Origin: Halorussus ruber
GTDB lineage: Archaea; Halobacteriota; Halobacteria; Halobacteriales; Haladaptataceae
NCBI RefSeq assembly: GCF_004765785.1
Contig: NZ_SBIT01000010.1
Location: 62,001 to 126,000, forward strand
Length of the DNA stretch: 64,000 nucleotides
Direction: 5' to 3'
The stretch's first letter is position 1. The number at the start of each line of letters is the position of its first letter. Position numbers and translations under genes: made by a program. Positions 33,196-41,150 of the stretch are shown here, in pieces. The notes below the pieces were generated by a model. That model did no database searches, had not been told where the DNA came from, and worked only from the letters and a program-made list of their open reading frames with translations.

Positions 33196-33983
33196 TACTC
33201 TACAAACTCCAAATTCGTATGCTTGTACGTGTAGAGCTTGATATCCTGATCGTCACAATACGAGGACCAAAGCGCGGCCTCGATATCACGCCAATCGCCC
33301 GGCCCTTCGTCTAACGCGCTTGGAAAAGCGACCCGAACCGCTTCACCATCCAACTCCTGACCGTACAGCTCAACGTTCGTCTCTGGTGGAAGAACCTCAA
33401 CCACAACCGCGGTCGAATCACTATCGCCGTGAGGTGCGACACGATCTCCCGGTCGGAAGGGATTCTCTGGCTTCTGATTCATGTGCGCCGTGTTCGGCCC
33501 GAGGTCCGCCAGGTCGTTCATCGGTTGCATCGCCAAGTGCTTCAGCTTCTCCGGCTCCTCTCCGGAGAACTGCTCCTGTGATTCGACTTTCGAGATGAGC
33601 GTTTCGACTCGCTCCCAACCGAGCAGGACGAGACTATCTTCGTTGTCTCGATGCCACGCCATGACGACGATATCATTGTCCGAGTCCTTCTCGACCAGCG
33701 TCTCTGGGAGAAATGCAGATACGTCCCGCGAGGTTTTCACGTCGACCTCGTAGCCGAACACCTCGAAGTCGTGGCCGGCGAAACTCTCGGGATTACAGCG
33801 CCGAATCGCCGCTTCGTTCTGCCATTCCCACATCTCGGCAGGTAGGTACTCACGGCAGAACTGCTCGAATGCGAGTTCTCCTAAGTTTCCGATTCGTTTA
33901 CTCTCAATATCGTCGGCGTCCTGCTTGACTGCTTGATGATGCGCTCGCCGTTGGTCGATTTCGTCCGGGGTAAATTGATACAC
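33195..33983 (-). CDS. PD-(D/E)XK nuclease-like protein
   Basis: A 262-residue protein starting at GTG 33983. The first half has the arrangement of a restriction-endonuclease-like core: GNLGELAFEQFC (helix with Glu), HDFEVFGYEVDVKTSRD (Asp and D-V-K, the (D/E)XK strand), then LVEKDSDNDIVVMAWHR. The C-terminal part looks like a separate beta-rich domain (PFRPGDRVAPHGDSD). GC content is higher than the ParB operon, so it may have a separate origin. A defence or maintenance nuclease is plausible but unproven. Confidence 0.6.
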   Translation of the reverse strand: MYQFTPDEIDQRRAHHQAVKQDADDIESKRIGNLGELAFEQFCREYLPAEMWEWQNEAAIRRCNPESFAGHDFEVFGYEVDVKTSRDVSAFLPETLVEKDSDNDIVVMAWHRDNEDSLVLLGWERVETLISKVESQEQFSGEEPEKLKHLAMQPMNDLADLGPNTAHMNQKPENPFRPGDRVAPHGDSDSTAVVVEVLPPETNVELYGQELDGEAVRVAFPSALDEGPGDWRDIEAALWSSYCDDQDIKLYTYKHTNLEFVE

Positions 33984-34164
33984 GATTTCACCAGTTAGCT
34001 GTCTCTAAATTAATCTTTCTGCTAAACGGAGTCGAATATTCTTGACTGAGTGGTCGGATCAAATTTTAGTTAGAATTAGTTAAATCTACCAACCCACCCA
34101 CTCACCCACACAGGGGTGTGGAAAGAAGTTTCTTCGGTGATGATATAAATGCCATATACCGCGC

Positions 34165-34689
34165 ATGACAGGAGAAAAAGAAGGGTCTTTTCGAGAAAGT
34201 CAGTATGAAGAAGAATCGTTAGAACGTGCAAAAAAGCTCGATGAGTGAACACTCGACCATCAAGTAACTACTATACGTGAAAAAGGGAAAATGGCAATTG
34301 AGCTAATTAAGATAAACTTACTAATGGCTAGTGTCATATTTGAGGTAATAAAGCTCAATGGGAGCGTGCCACTTTCTTCAGGCGATATTCAAGGCTTCCT
34401 TGTTGCATATTTTCCACTTCTATTCTCCATCATTATTCTGATTTTTGCAAGAACCATCTCAAATAGCACTCATGGACTGAATAGCGACGGAATAGAAATA
34501 TTCCGAAAATTAGAAGAACAAAAAGGGCTTGAGGGTCTTGTGGAAGCTTATCTCCATTTCATATCGGAAAATGAGACGAAAATAAAGAGACTAAATTATC
34601 TACTTCTGGCTAGCGTGCTACTAAGTATCGCCGTAATAAGCTATCTAGCAATCGGATTCGTGTCAGTTGCAAAATGGATTGTCCGTTAG
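34165..34689 (+). pseudogene. Two-helix membrane protein gene interrupted by in-frame TGA
   Basis: An ATG at 34165 gives 27 codons ending LERAKKLDE, then TGA at 34246-34248. The same frame continues without shift (TLDHQVTTIREKGK) through an ATG at 34291 into a 132-residue protein with three hydrophobic segments, NLLMASVIFEVIKL, GFLVAYFPLLFSIIILIF and LNYLLLASVLLSIAVISYLAIGF. One substitution would restore a 174-codon gene. The downstream piece could still be expressed from 34291. Confidence 0.62.
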
Positions 34690-34946
34690 CCTCGGAGAAC
34701 CCTCTTATTCGGCCTCGGCTGGTGTTGCGCGTCGATCTTCCCCTCCAGAGACCGCATCCCCCACGTTGTGATTTCGTACATCTCCCCATGAACCGGCGCA
34801 ATGAGCCCTGCTGACGCCAGTGCCCTACATCGCTCTCGAATCTGCCGTTTCGACGCGCGCAACCTCGGAAGTGACTCCACCACCTTCGGCGAAGACCACG
34901 ACTCTTCGTCAAGGTGTTCGAGGATTCGATCATCTAGTTGTCACAT
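34686..34946 (-). pseudogene. Winged-helix gene with TGA at codon 2
   Basis: The ATG at 34946 is followed directly by TGA (34943-34941), then an open frame QLDDRILEHLDEESWSSPKVVESL, RQIRERCRALASAGLIAPVHG and MYEITTWGMRSLEGKIDA. This is a small winged-helix DNA-binding domain of the haloarchaeal element type, which often begins M-W/T-x-DDRILE. The second codon is expected to be TGG (Trp) or similar. No alternative start precedes the first helix; a stop lies just upstream. Probably inactivated. Confidence 0.6.
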
Positions 34947-34994
34947 CTATCTTACTGCTTCCGAGACGGCACGATTTATCCCCTCTCGCCCGTC

Positions 34995-36824
34995 TTACAC
35001 GCCCCAAAAGAAGGCGATCCCGAGCGTCGTCACGACCGTCAGGAGCAACTGAAGCGGCGCACCCACTCGCACGAAGTCCGTGAACCGATACCCGCCGGGG
35101 CTGTAGACCATCAGGTTCGTCTGGTAGCCCATCGGGGTCATGAACGCCGTCGAGGCCGCGAAGGTGACTGCGAGGGTGAAGGCGAAGGCGCTCGCGCCGA
35201 CCTCGTTCGCGGTGCCGACCGCGATGGGGAGGACCAGCGCCACGCTGGCGACCGGCGTGATGAGATTCGCCAGCAGGCCCGTCAGCAGGTAGAACAGCGC
35301 CAGCGTGGCGATTGCGGGCAGGGCGGCCGACGCGGCGGTCACGTACGACGCCAGCAGGGCGGCGGCCCCGGTCTGCTCCATGGCCAGTCCGAGCGGGATG
35401 ACCCCCGCCAGCAGGAAGATGACCTCCCAGTTCACCGCGTCGTAGGCGTCTGCGGGCCGGACCACGTTTCCGACGACCATCGCTACCACGCCCCCGAGCG
35501 CCGCGATGGCGATGGGGAGCAAGTCGGCCGCCGCAATCGTGATGACGCCGACGACGATACCGATGGCGAGCGCGGCCTGTCGCACGTCGATGGGTTCGGG
35601 TTCGATGTCGAGGCCCCCGCCGACGCGCTCGGTGACCAGCAGGTCGCCCGACTCCTCGAGGTAGTCGAGACCGTTCTGTGTCGCGTGAACCAGCAGGCCG
35701 TCGCCCTCGCTCAGCACCGCGTCGGACACGTCCTCGACGACCAGCGTCTCGCCGCGCCGGACCGCCAACACGGTCGCGTCGAAGCGCTCACCCATCTTCG
35801 TCTCGCTGACTACCTTCCCGAGGAGACTCGACCTCTCGGGGACGATGACCTCCGCGAGGGTGCCCCGACCCTCGCCGAGCGCGAGTTCCTCCTCGGTGAC
35901 CTCGGCCCGCGGGAGTCGCCGGAGACCGGCCTCGTCCACGAATCCCCGGACGGTCTCGTCGTCGGCCCGGACGGTCAGCACGTCACCGGCCTCGATTTCC
36001 CGGTCGGTGCGGGACGCGACGAGCGTCTGGTCGCCCCGGACGATTTGGAGAATTTTCACGTCGTCGGTCCGGGCCTCGGCGACGGTCTGGTCCACGAGTG
36101 CCGACGACGAGGGGACGTACACTCTGGCCAGTCGCCCCTCCAGTCCGAACTCCTCGGTCAGGTCGTGGGGCGCGATGCGGGCGGGCAGCAGCCATTGGCC
36201 CACCGTCAGCAGGTACGCCGACCCGACCACCAGCACCAGCAGTCCGAGGGGCGTGAACTGGAACATCGAGAAGGGCGTGCCAGCGACCCCGAGGTCGGCC
36301 GCAATCGAACTCGCCACCAGATTCGTCGCGGTCCCGACAAGCGTGAGCGTCCCGCCGAGCATCGCGGCGTACGACAGCGGAATCAACAACTTCGACGGCG
36401 AGGTGTGGGTCTTGTCGGCGAGGTCGGTAATCATCGGGATGAACAGCGCGACGACCGGCGTGTTGTTGACGACCCCGGCCAGCGGCCCCGTGATGCCGAC
36501 TGTCGCGGTCAGGAGTCGGTCCCGGTCGCCGCGAGTCAGGCGAGCGACGAACACCTCCAGTTGCTTGACCGCGCCGGTCTCCTCGACCCCGGCGCTCAGG
36601 ATGTACATCGCCACGATGGTCACGGTCGCCGGACTCGCAAATCCCGAGATGGCCTCGTCGGCAGAGACGTGCGTGAAATCCTGAAAGACGACCAGCGAGA
36701 CGAGGACCGCCAACGCGGTCGTGTCGGTCGGAATCTTCTCGGTGACGAACAGCGCGACCGCACCGGCCACCACCCCGAACACCACGAGCACGTCGGTAGT
36801 CAGCGCTGGCCCTCCCTGTAGCAT
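34995..36824 (-). CDS. SLC13-type permease with two RCK_C domains
   Basis: A 609-residue membrane transporter. Two membrane halves (~1-200 and ~405-609) carry the DASS/SLC13 signatures GPLAGVVNNTPVVALFIPM and TPMGYQTNLMVYSPGGY, plus GGTLTLVGTATNLVASS. Between them are two TrkA-C (RCK_C) domains: LARVYVPSSSALVDQTVAEA and LAEVIVPERSSLLGKVVSET, which usually bind regulatory ligands. Likely an anion/dicarboxylate or sulfate symporter. It marks the return to chromosomal GC content after the island. Confidence 0.9.
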   Translation of the reverse strand: MLQGGPALTTDVLVVFGVVAGAVALFVTEKIPTDTTALAVLVSLVVFQDFTHVSADEAISGFASPATVTIVAMYILSAGVEETGAVKQLEVFVARLTRGDRDRLLTATVGITGPLAGVVNNTPVVALFIPMITDLADKTHTSPSKLLIPLSYAAMLGGTLTLVGTATNLVASSIAADLGVAGTPFSMFQFTPLGLLVLVVGSAYLLTVGQWLLPARIAPHDLTEEFGLEGRLARVYVPSSSALVDQTVAEARTDDVKILQIVRGDQTLVASRTDREIEAGDVLTVRADDETVRGFVDEAGLRRLPRAEVTEEELALGEGRGTLAEVIVPERSSLLGKVVSETKMGERFDATVLAVRRGETLVVEDVSDAVLSEGDGLLVHATQNGLDYLEESGDLLVTERVGGGLDIEPEPIDVRQAALAIGIVVGVITIAAADLLPIAIAALGGVVAMVVGNVVRPADAYDAVNWEVIFLLAGVIPLGLAMEQTGAAALLASYVTAASAALPAIATLALFYLLTGLLANLITPVASVALVLPIAVGTANEVGASAFAFTLAVTFAASTAFMTPMGYQTNLMVYSPGGYRFTDFVRVGAPLQLLLTVVTTLGIAFFWGV

Positions 36825-36893
36825 CGTCCGGAGTATCGGAGAACGGTCACGTTAGCGTTGTGGTGGGCACCCCTGCGATTCTGGCTCCACCTG

Positions 36894-37427
36894 TCACGCG
36901 AATCCGAACGTCTCGGGTTCGGGCTTGCCGAGGACGTCGGTCACGACCTCGTAGAGGTCCCGAATCTGCGGTCGGGCGCGCCCGGTCTCCGTGCGGTCTC
37001 TCACCCACCTGTATCGAACTGTGCCCTCCTCGTCCACGAAGAAGCAGGCGCGGCGCGCTCGCCGGGCCACTCCGAGCGCCCGGTAGGTCACGCCGTAGGA
37101 CTCGGCGATGGAGAGGTCCCGGTCCGAGCAGAAGGGATAGGTCACGTCGAGGTAGTCCGCGAACTCCTGATTCGTCCGAGGCTTGGCGCGATTGACGCCG
37201 ACGACTTCGAGGCGGTCGTCGGTCGTGAACCAGTCGTACTCGCCGAGCGCCACGCGCTCGGCGAACGCCTCCAACTCGAAGTCCGTGGGCTGAAACACCA
37301 GCAGAACCGCGCCGTCGGACAGCAGCGACGAGAGCGTGACCTCCGACACCGACCCGTCGGGCATCGCCAGGGGCGCGGTGAACTCCGGGGCTTGCGAACC
37401 GACGGTCGGACCGCCCGAATCTTCCAT
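36894..37427 (-). CDS. Peroxiredoxin-like thioredoxin-fold protein lacking the peroxidatic Cys
   Basis: A 177-residue AhpC/TSA-like protein: VGSQAPEFTAPLAMPDGSVSEVTLSSLLSDGAVLLVFQPTDFELEAF, EVVGVNRAKPRTNQEFADYLDVTYPFCSDRD and GVARRARRACFFVDEEGTVRYRWV. In active enzymes the loop after F-x-P contains a cysteine; here it reads PTDFELEAF. Two other Cys (~100 and ~128) remain. It may be a non-catalytic or altered relative. Starts at ATG 37427. Confidence 0.78.
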   Translation of the reverse strand: MEDSGGPTVGSQAPEFTAPLAMPDGSVSEVTLSSLLSDGAVLLVFQPTDFELEAFAERVALGEYDWFTTDDRLEVVGVNRAKPRTNQEFADYLDVTYPFCSDRDLSIAESYGVTYRALGVARRARRACFFVDEEGTVRYRWVRDRTETGRARPQIRDLYEVVTDVLGKPEPETFGFA

Positions 37428-37540
37428 TATCGTCTCCTTGCGCGCCGGTTGGTTTAAAATTACCTTCGCGTTTCCGACTCGTTTCTTTGGGCGTTCGGCT
37501 TCCGACCCGTTTATGACGGTCGCTCCGAAACGTCGCGTCC

Positions 37541-37882
37541 ATGGTTTCGCCGCTACTCGCCGACGCGCTGGTCTTGGTGGGGCTGGTCGGCTTCTACGGC
37601 GGTCTGGCGCGGGACCTCGCGCCGACCACGGACCTCCTCGACCGGCGTCTCGGTCTGGGACTCTCGCTCGGGGTGTACGTCGCTGGCGGGGTCGCGGCGC
37701 TGTTGTCGCTGGCGACCGTCGCGGTCGAGATTTCGCGGGGCGACTTCGGCACGCTGGAGGCCTGCACGTCTGCGCTCGGGTTCTGCCTGCTGTTCGCGGT
37801 CGTGTTCGGCCTGTTCTTCCGATTCGGCCTCGCGGTCTACGCGGTCCTCCTCCGGGTGGGACTGAACCTGCCGCGAGGCTGA
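37541..37882 (+). CDS. Small three-helix membrane protein
   Basis: A 113-residue protein with three hydrophobic helices (about 4-20, 43-66, 78-105) and few charged residues. ATG start; divergent from the peroxiredoxin-like gene. No family recognised. Confidence 0.6.
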   Translation: MVSPLLADALVLVGLVGFYGGLARDLAPTTDLLDRRLGLGLSLGVYVAGGVAALLSLATVAVEISRGDFGTLEACTSALGFCLLFAVVFGLFFRFGLAVYAVLLRVGLNLPRG

Positions 37883-37969
37883 GGGCCGTCCCGGCGCACG
37901 ATTTCACCCGTCCTTGCGGGTTGCCCACACGTCAACGTTTATCCGGTCGGATTGCGTGGTTCGGTTTAT

Positions 37970-39172
37970 ATGCCGACACGAGTACCCGATTCCGAGTTCC
38001 GCGACCGACTCGGTGCCGTCCGCGGCCGAATCGACGACGCCGGTGCCGACGCCGGAGTCTGGTTCGGCGCGACGAGCATCGAGTATCTGACCGGCTTCGA
38101 CCACATCCAGACCGAGCGCCCGGTCGTCCTCGCGGTCACGGACGACGAGGTGGCGATTACGGTGCCCCGACTCGAAGTCGAGCGCGTCGAGACGAACCCG
38201 CGCATCGACGCGGTGCATCACTACTTCGACTACCCCGGCGGGAACCCAATCGAGACTGCTGCGGAGATGCTCTCGGAAGTCGGTGCGGAGTCCGTCGCCA
38301 CCGACGCCGACGGCGCGCCGGGCGTGATGGGCTACGAGGGGCCGAAGCTCTCGGAGTTCGTCGATGTCGAGACCCAGAGCTGGGTCGAGAGGATGCGCTG
38401 GGCCAAATCCGACGTGGAGGTCGAACTCGTCCGCGAGTCCGCCCGGTGGGGCAACCTCGCCCACCGCTATCTGGCGGACTTCACCGAGGTCGGCGAGCAT
38501 CCCGCGACCGTGAGCCAGCGCGCCTCGATGGAGGCCTCGCGGGCGATGCTCGACACCTTGGGCGAGGAGTACGTCCCTCGGACCCGAGGAGACGGTCCGG
38601 CGATGGCGGGATTCATCACGGGCGAGCAGACCGCCCTGCCCCACGGCCACACCGCCAACCGGCGCTTGCAGGAGGGCGACGTGCTGGTCACCGGCGCGAG
38701 CGCCAACGTCGATGGCTACCACTCGGAACTGGAGCGCACGATGTTCCTCGGCGAACCCACCGACGAGCAGGCCCACTACTTCGAACTCATGCTGGAGGCC
38801 CAGACCATCGCCATCGACGCGCTCGGGCCGGGCGTCGAGTTGTCCTACGTGGACGAGCAGGTCTGGGACTTCTTCTCTGAACAGGGCGTCGCGGACCTCG
38901 CCCAACACCACGTCGGGCACAACATCGGTCTCGGCGCGCACGAACCGCCGTACATCGACCGCGGGTGGACGACCCACTGCGAGGAGCAGGACGGTCGGGA
39001 GACCGAGGACGCCGAGATGGAACCGGGCCACATCTACACCATCGAACCCGGCATCTACACCGACGAGTACGGCTATCGCCACTCGGACACGATTGCCATC
39101 ACGGAGGACGGCGTGGACTGGCTGACCTACTTCCCGCGGGATTTGGAGTCGAACGTCATCAGCGTCGAGTAG
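37970..39172 (+). CDS. M24 family metallopeptidase (Xaa-Pro dipeptidase-like), altered metal site
   Basis: A 400-residue pita-bread protein with an N-terminal creatinase-like domain (~1-130) and C-terminal M24 domain. The H and E motifs are present (HHVGHNIGLGAHEPPYID and IYTIEPGIYTDEYG), but the two metal Asp positions in the canonical D-x(10)-D stretch are changed: VLVTGASANVDGYHSELERTMF has Thr and Glu where Asp is usual. So activity or metal use may differ from classical prolidases. Start ATG 37970, preceded by a TATA-like GGTTTATA. Confidence 0.8.
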   Translation: MPTRVPDSEFRDRLGAVRGRIDDAGADAGVWFGATSIEYLTGFDHIQTERPVVLAVTDDEVAITVPRLEVERVETNPRIDAVHHYFDYPGGNPIETAAEMLSEVGAESVATDADGAPGVMGYEGPKLSEFVDVETQSWVERMRWAKSDVEVELVRESARWGNLAHRYLADFTEVGEHPATVSQRASMEASRAMLDTLGEEYVPRTRGDGPAMAGFITGEQTALPHGHTANRRLQEGDVLVTGASANVDGYHSELERTMFLGEPTDEQAHYFELMLEAQTIAIDALGPGVELSYVDEQVWDFFSEQGVADLAQHHVGHNIGLGAHEPPYIDRGWTTHCEEQDGRETEDAEMEPGHIYTIEPGIYTDEYGYRHSDTIAITEDGVDWLTYFPRDLESNVISVE

Positions 39173-39238
39173 TCGAGAGGCGATTCTGGGCGGTGGGATT
39201 TTCGGATTCTGCGTGCGCTCTTTCGATTTTGATTCTGG

Positions 39239-39395
39239 GCGCGCGCTGGCGTGACCTCGTGTCACGCCATCGGCGTGCGAGGGCCGAGGACCGCAACGGA
39301 GTGAGGACCGCAGGCGGTTGGGGAGGACGAGGCGCGGTGCGGTCGGCGGTGCGGTTGCGGTGTCTCCTTGGCTTGAGCCTGAAGCTAGCTCTCTC
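39239..39395 (+). repeat. Structured intergenic element, family B, copy 2
   Basis: GGGCGCGCGCTGGCG followed by a GTGAC/GTCAC hairpin arm, then CCATCGGCGTGCGAGGG, GAGGACCGCA and GGCGGTTGGGGAGGACGAGG, ending near TTGAGCCTGAAGCTAGCT (39373-39390). The arm differs from copy 1 (CGCGGC/GCCGCG versus CGTGAC/GTCACG) but still pairs. The rest of the 39173-39616 gap is AT-rich (39470-39530) and holds no other gene. Confidence 0.58.
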
Positions 39396-39616
39396 CGTTC
39401 TCCGTTTCTGTCTTTTCTCCCTATTGCCGTCTTCTCTCTCCGTTCCCATCTTCTCGACTCGTCGTTGTCCGCCAGATAAACAACTCTACAATCATAAAGA
39501 ACACAATTATAATTCTTTAAAAATGGATGGTTGTCTCTAGTTCTTCTCTCATCGACTCTCCAGCCACCCTCTCCCGAACGAAAAGCTACGTAAGAGACCT
39601 CTCCGAACCAACGCCA

Positions 39617-40180
39617 ATGACCGACTCGACGCGCCGACAGTTGCTCCGGAGTGCGACGACCGTCGCCGCGACCACCTCCCTTACCGCCCTGGCCGGTTGC
39701 GCGGGCGTCCTCTCCGAGAACGACCGAACGACCCCCGTCGATTACACGCTTCCCGAAGCGACCGCCAGCGCCGAGGTCGAGATGGGGCCGGACGGCACCA
39801 ACCTGTTCGCGCCCGAAATCGTCCACGTCGAGGTCGGCGGCACCGTCACGTGGACCAACGTCTCGGCCAATCACTCAGCGACCGCCTACGCGCCCGCTCA
39901 CGACTACCCGCGGCGCATCCCCGAGGAGGCCGACCCGTGGGACACCGGCGTCATCGTGGCGAACGGCGAGTCCTCCTCTCACACCTTCGAGACGCCGGGC
40001 GTCTACGACTACTACTGCACGCCTCACGAACCGTTCGGGATGGTCGGTACCGTGGTCGTCGGGAATCCCGACCCAGCGGGACAACCCGGTCTGCAACCGC
40101 CGAGCGACGGCCGCACCGAGAAGGCGGCGTCGAAAATCGAGGCGCTGAACGCGAAGGTTCGGTCCGGGCTTGAGGGGTGA
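39617..40180 (+). CDS. hcy: Halocyanin-type blue copper lipoprotein
   Basis: A 187-residue secreted copper protein. The N-terminus is a Tat signal with RRQLLRSATT and a lipobox LAGC, so the mature protein is a membrane-anchored lipoprotein. The plastocyanin-like domain has the type 1 copper ligands His (SANHSATAYAP), Cys, His and Met (CTPHEPFGM). It likely carries electrons in the respiratory chain at the outer membrane face. ATG 39617 chosen; the upstream extension is AT-rich. It is bracketed by inverted family B elements. Confidence 0.92.
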   Translation: MTDSTRRQLLRSATTVAATTSLTALAGCAGVLSENDRTTPVDYTLPEATASAEVEMGPDGTNLFAPEIVHVEVGGTVTWTNVSANHSATAYAPAHDYPRRIPEEADPWDTGVIVANGESSSHTFETPGVYDYYCTPHEPFGMVGTVVVGNPDPAGQPGLQPPSDGRTEKAASKIEALNAKVRSGLEG

Positions 40181-40231
40181 CGTAAGTGGGTTGGATTGGT
40201 TTCCGGCCGGTGGGTCGTCGTAGAGTGATTA

Positions 40232-40445
40232 CCGCAAGAAGCTAGCTTCAGGCTTGAACACAGGAGTCTACCGCCCCGTCCCGCGACCGCGAGCCTCTCA
40301 CCTCCCCAACCTCCTCGTTCGCTCCTTTCAGTCACTCACTCGTCCCTCGCGCGACGATGGCGGACCACGAGGCACCGCCAGACAAACCGCATCTGCCGAG
40401 CAGTCGTTCACTCCGTTCACGACAATCCCGCCAGCGCGCGCCGAA
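40232..40445 (-). repeat. Structured intergenic element, family B, copy 3 (inverted)
   Basis: On the minus strand from 40445: CGGCGCGCGCTGGCGGGATT, a longer variable hairpin region, then CCGCCATCGTCGCGCGAGGGACGAG, GAACGAGGAGGTTGGGGAGGTGAGAGG, and a tail TTCAAGCCTGAAGCTAGCTTC that contains the 12-bp palindrome GAAGCTAGCTTC. The tail matches that of copy 2. The gene between copies 2 and 3 is halocyanin. Confidence 0.55.
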
Positions 40446-40526
40446 GCAATTGGCTAACTGCAATTTGTCACCCAAAACTCGCCTCGGTCCGACCGATTCA
40501 AGTCCGCTTGCACTAATCCCGAGATA

Positions 40527-41150
40527 GTGGCAGTCTCGTTCGACCTGTTCGGAACCCTCGTGGACGCAGACCGGCCCGAGGACCCCGCCAGCGCGGTCGC
40601 CGCGGAACTCCGAGCGCGCGACGTGGCGGTGCCCGACGACTGGGCCGACGCCTACCGCGAGGTCCACATCGACGCGCCGGAGGGCGCAGAGGTCCCGCTC
40701 ATGGCCCACGTCAGCGCCGCCTTGGCGAGTCGCGGCGTCGAGGCTCCCGGCAACGCCGCCCGGAGAGCAGTCGTCTCGGCGTTCGACCCCGACGTGGAGA
40801 CCCGAGACGGCGCGCTCGAAGCGGTCGAGGCCGCGAGCCAGCGGGGGTCGGTCGCGCTCCTCTCGAACTGCGCGGTGCCCCAACTCGCCCGCAAGGCCCT
40901 GATTCGCTCGGACCTCGACTGCGGGGCCTTCGACGCGGTCGTCACCAGCGTCGCCTCCGGGTGGCGAAAGCCCGACCCGCGGGCGTTCGAGACCTGCGCC
41001 GACCGCCTCGGCGTCCCGGTCGCCGACCTCACGCACGTCGGCGACGACCCCCGGACCGACGCCGGAATCGAGGAGTGCGGCGGCACGGCGGTCCTCCTCG
41101 ACGACGTTTTCCTGACCGAGTTCCCCGACTGGTTGGAGGGTCGGGCGTGA
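40527..41150 (+). CDS. HAD family hydrolase at the head of the cobalamin operon
   Basis: A 207-residue HAD phosphatase-like protein with motif I DLFGTLVD (FDLFGTLVDAD; the catalytic nucleophile Asp), motif II LLSNC, motif III lysine GWRKPDPRAF and motif IV HVGDDPRTDAG. GTG start. It overlaps cbiB (GTGA), so it is part of the cobamide operon and could act as a phosphatase in nucleotide-loop assembly, such as for alpha-ribazole phosphate or cobalamin phosphate; this is inference from position. Confidence 0.82.
   Translation: MAVSFDLFGTLVDADRPEDPASAVAAELRARDVAVPDDWADAYREVHIDAPEGAEVPLMAHVSAALASRGVEAPGNAARRAVVSAFDPDVETRDGALEAVEAASQRGSVALLSNCAVPQLARKALIRSDLDCGAFDAVVTSVASGWRKPDPRAFETCADRLGVPVADLTHVGDDPRTDAGIEECGGTAVLLDDVFLTEFPDWLEGRA

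Larger units (their letters stand above)
29312..34946. mobile_element. Genomic island at tRNA-Tyr (integrated plasmid/virus remnant)
   Basis: The block starts at the duplicated tRNA 3' end. From about 30,046 to 34,700 it is distinctly AT-richer, with frequent AAA/ATT codons unlike its neighbours. It carries a truncated gene, two ParB-like genes, orphan proteins and two nonsense-interrupted genes. No integrase is recognisable, and no att copy is visible on the right, so the right border (before the permease at 34995) is inferred from composition. Confidence 0.7.

Noticed and set aside
34995-36821. Long plus-strand frame (over 600 codons) opposite the SLC13 permease
   Set aside because: It is the shadow of a GC-rich gene: third-position GC of the permease creates a long antisense frame rich in Arg, Gly, Asp and His without domains.
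40200-40526. Cobalamin riboswitch ahead of the cobamide operon
   Set aside because: The gap is largely explained by the inverted family B element; I could not recognise a B12-box, and such riboswitches are not expected in haloarchaea.
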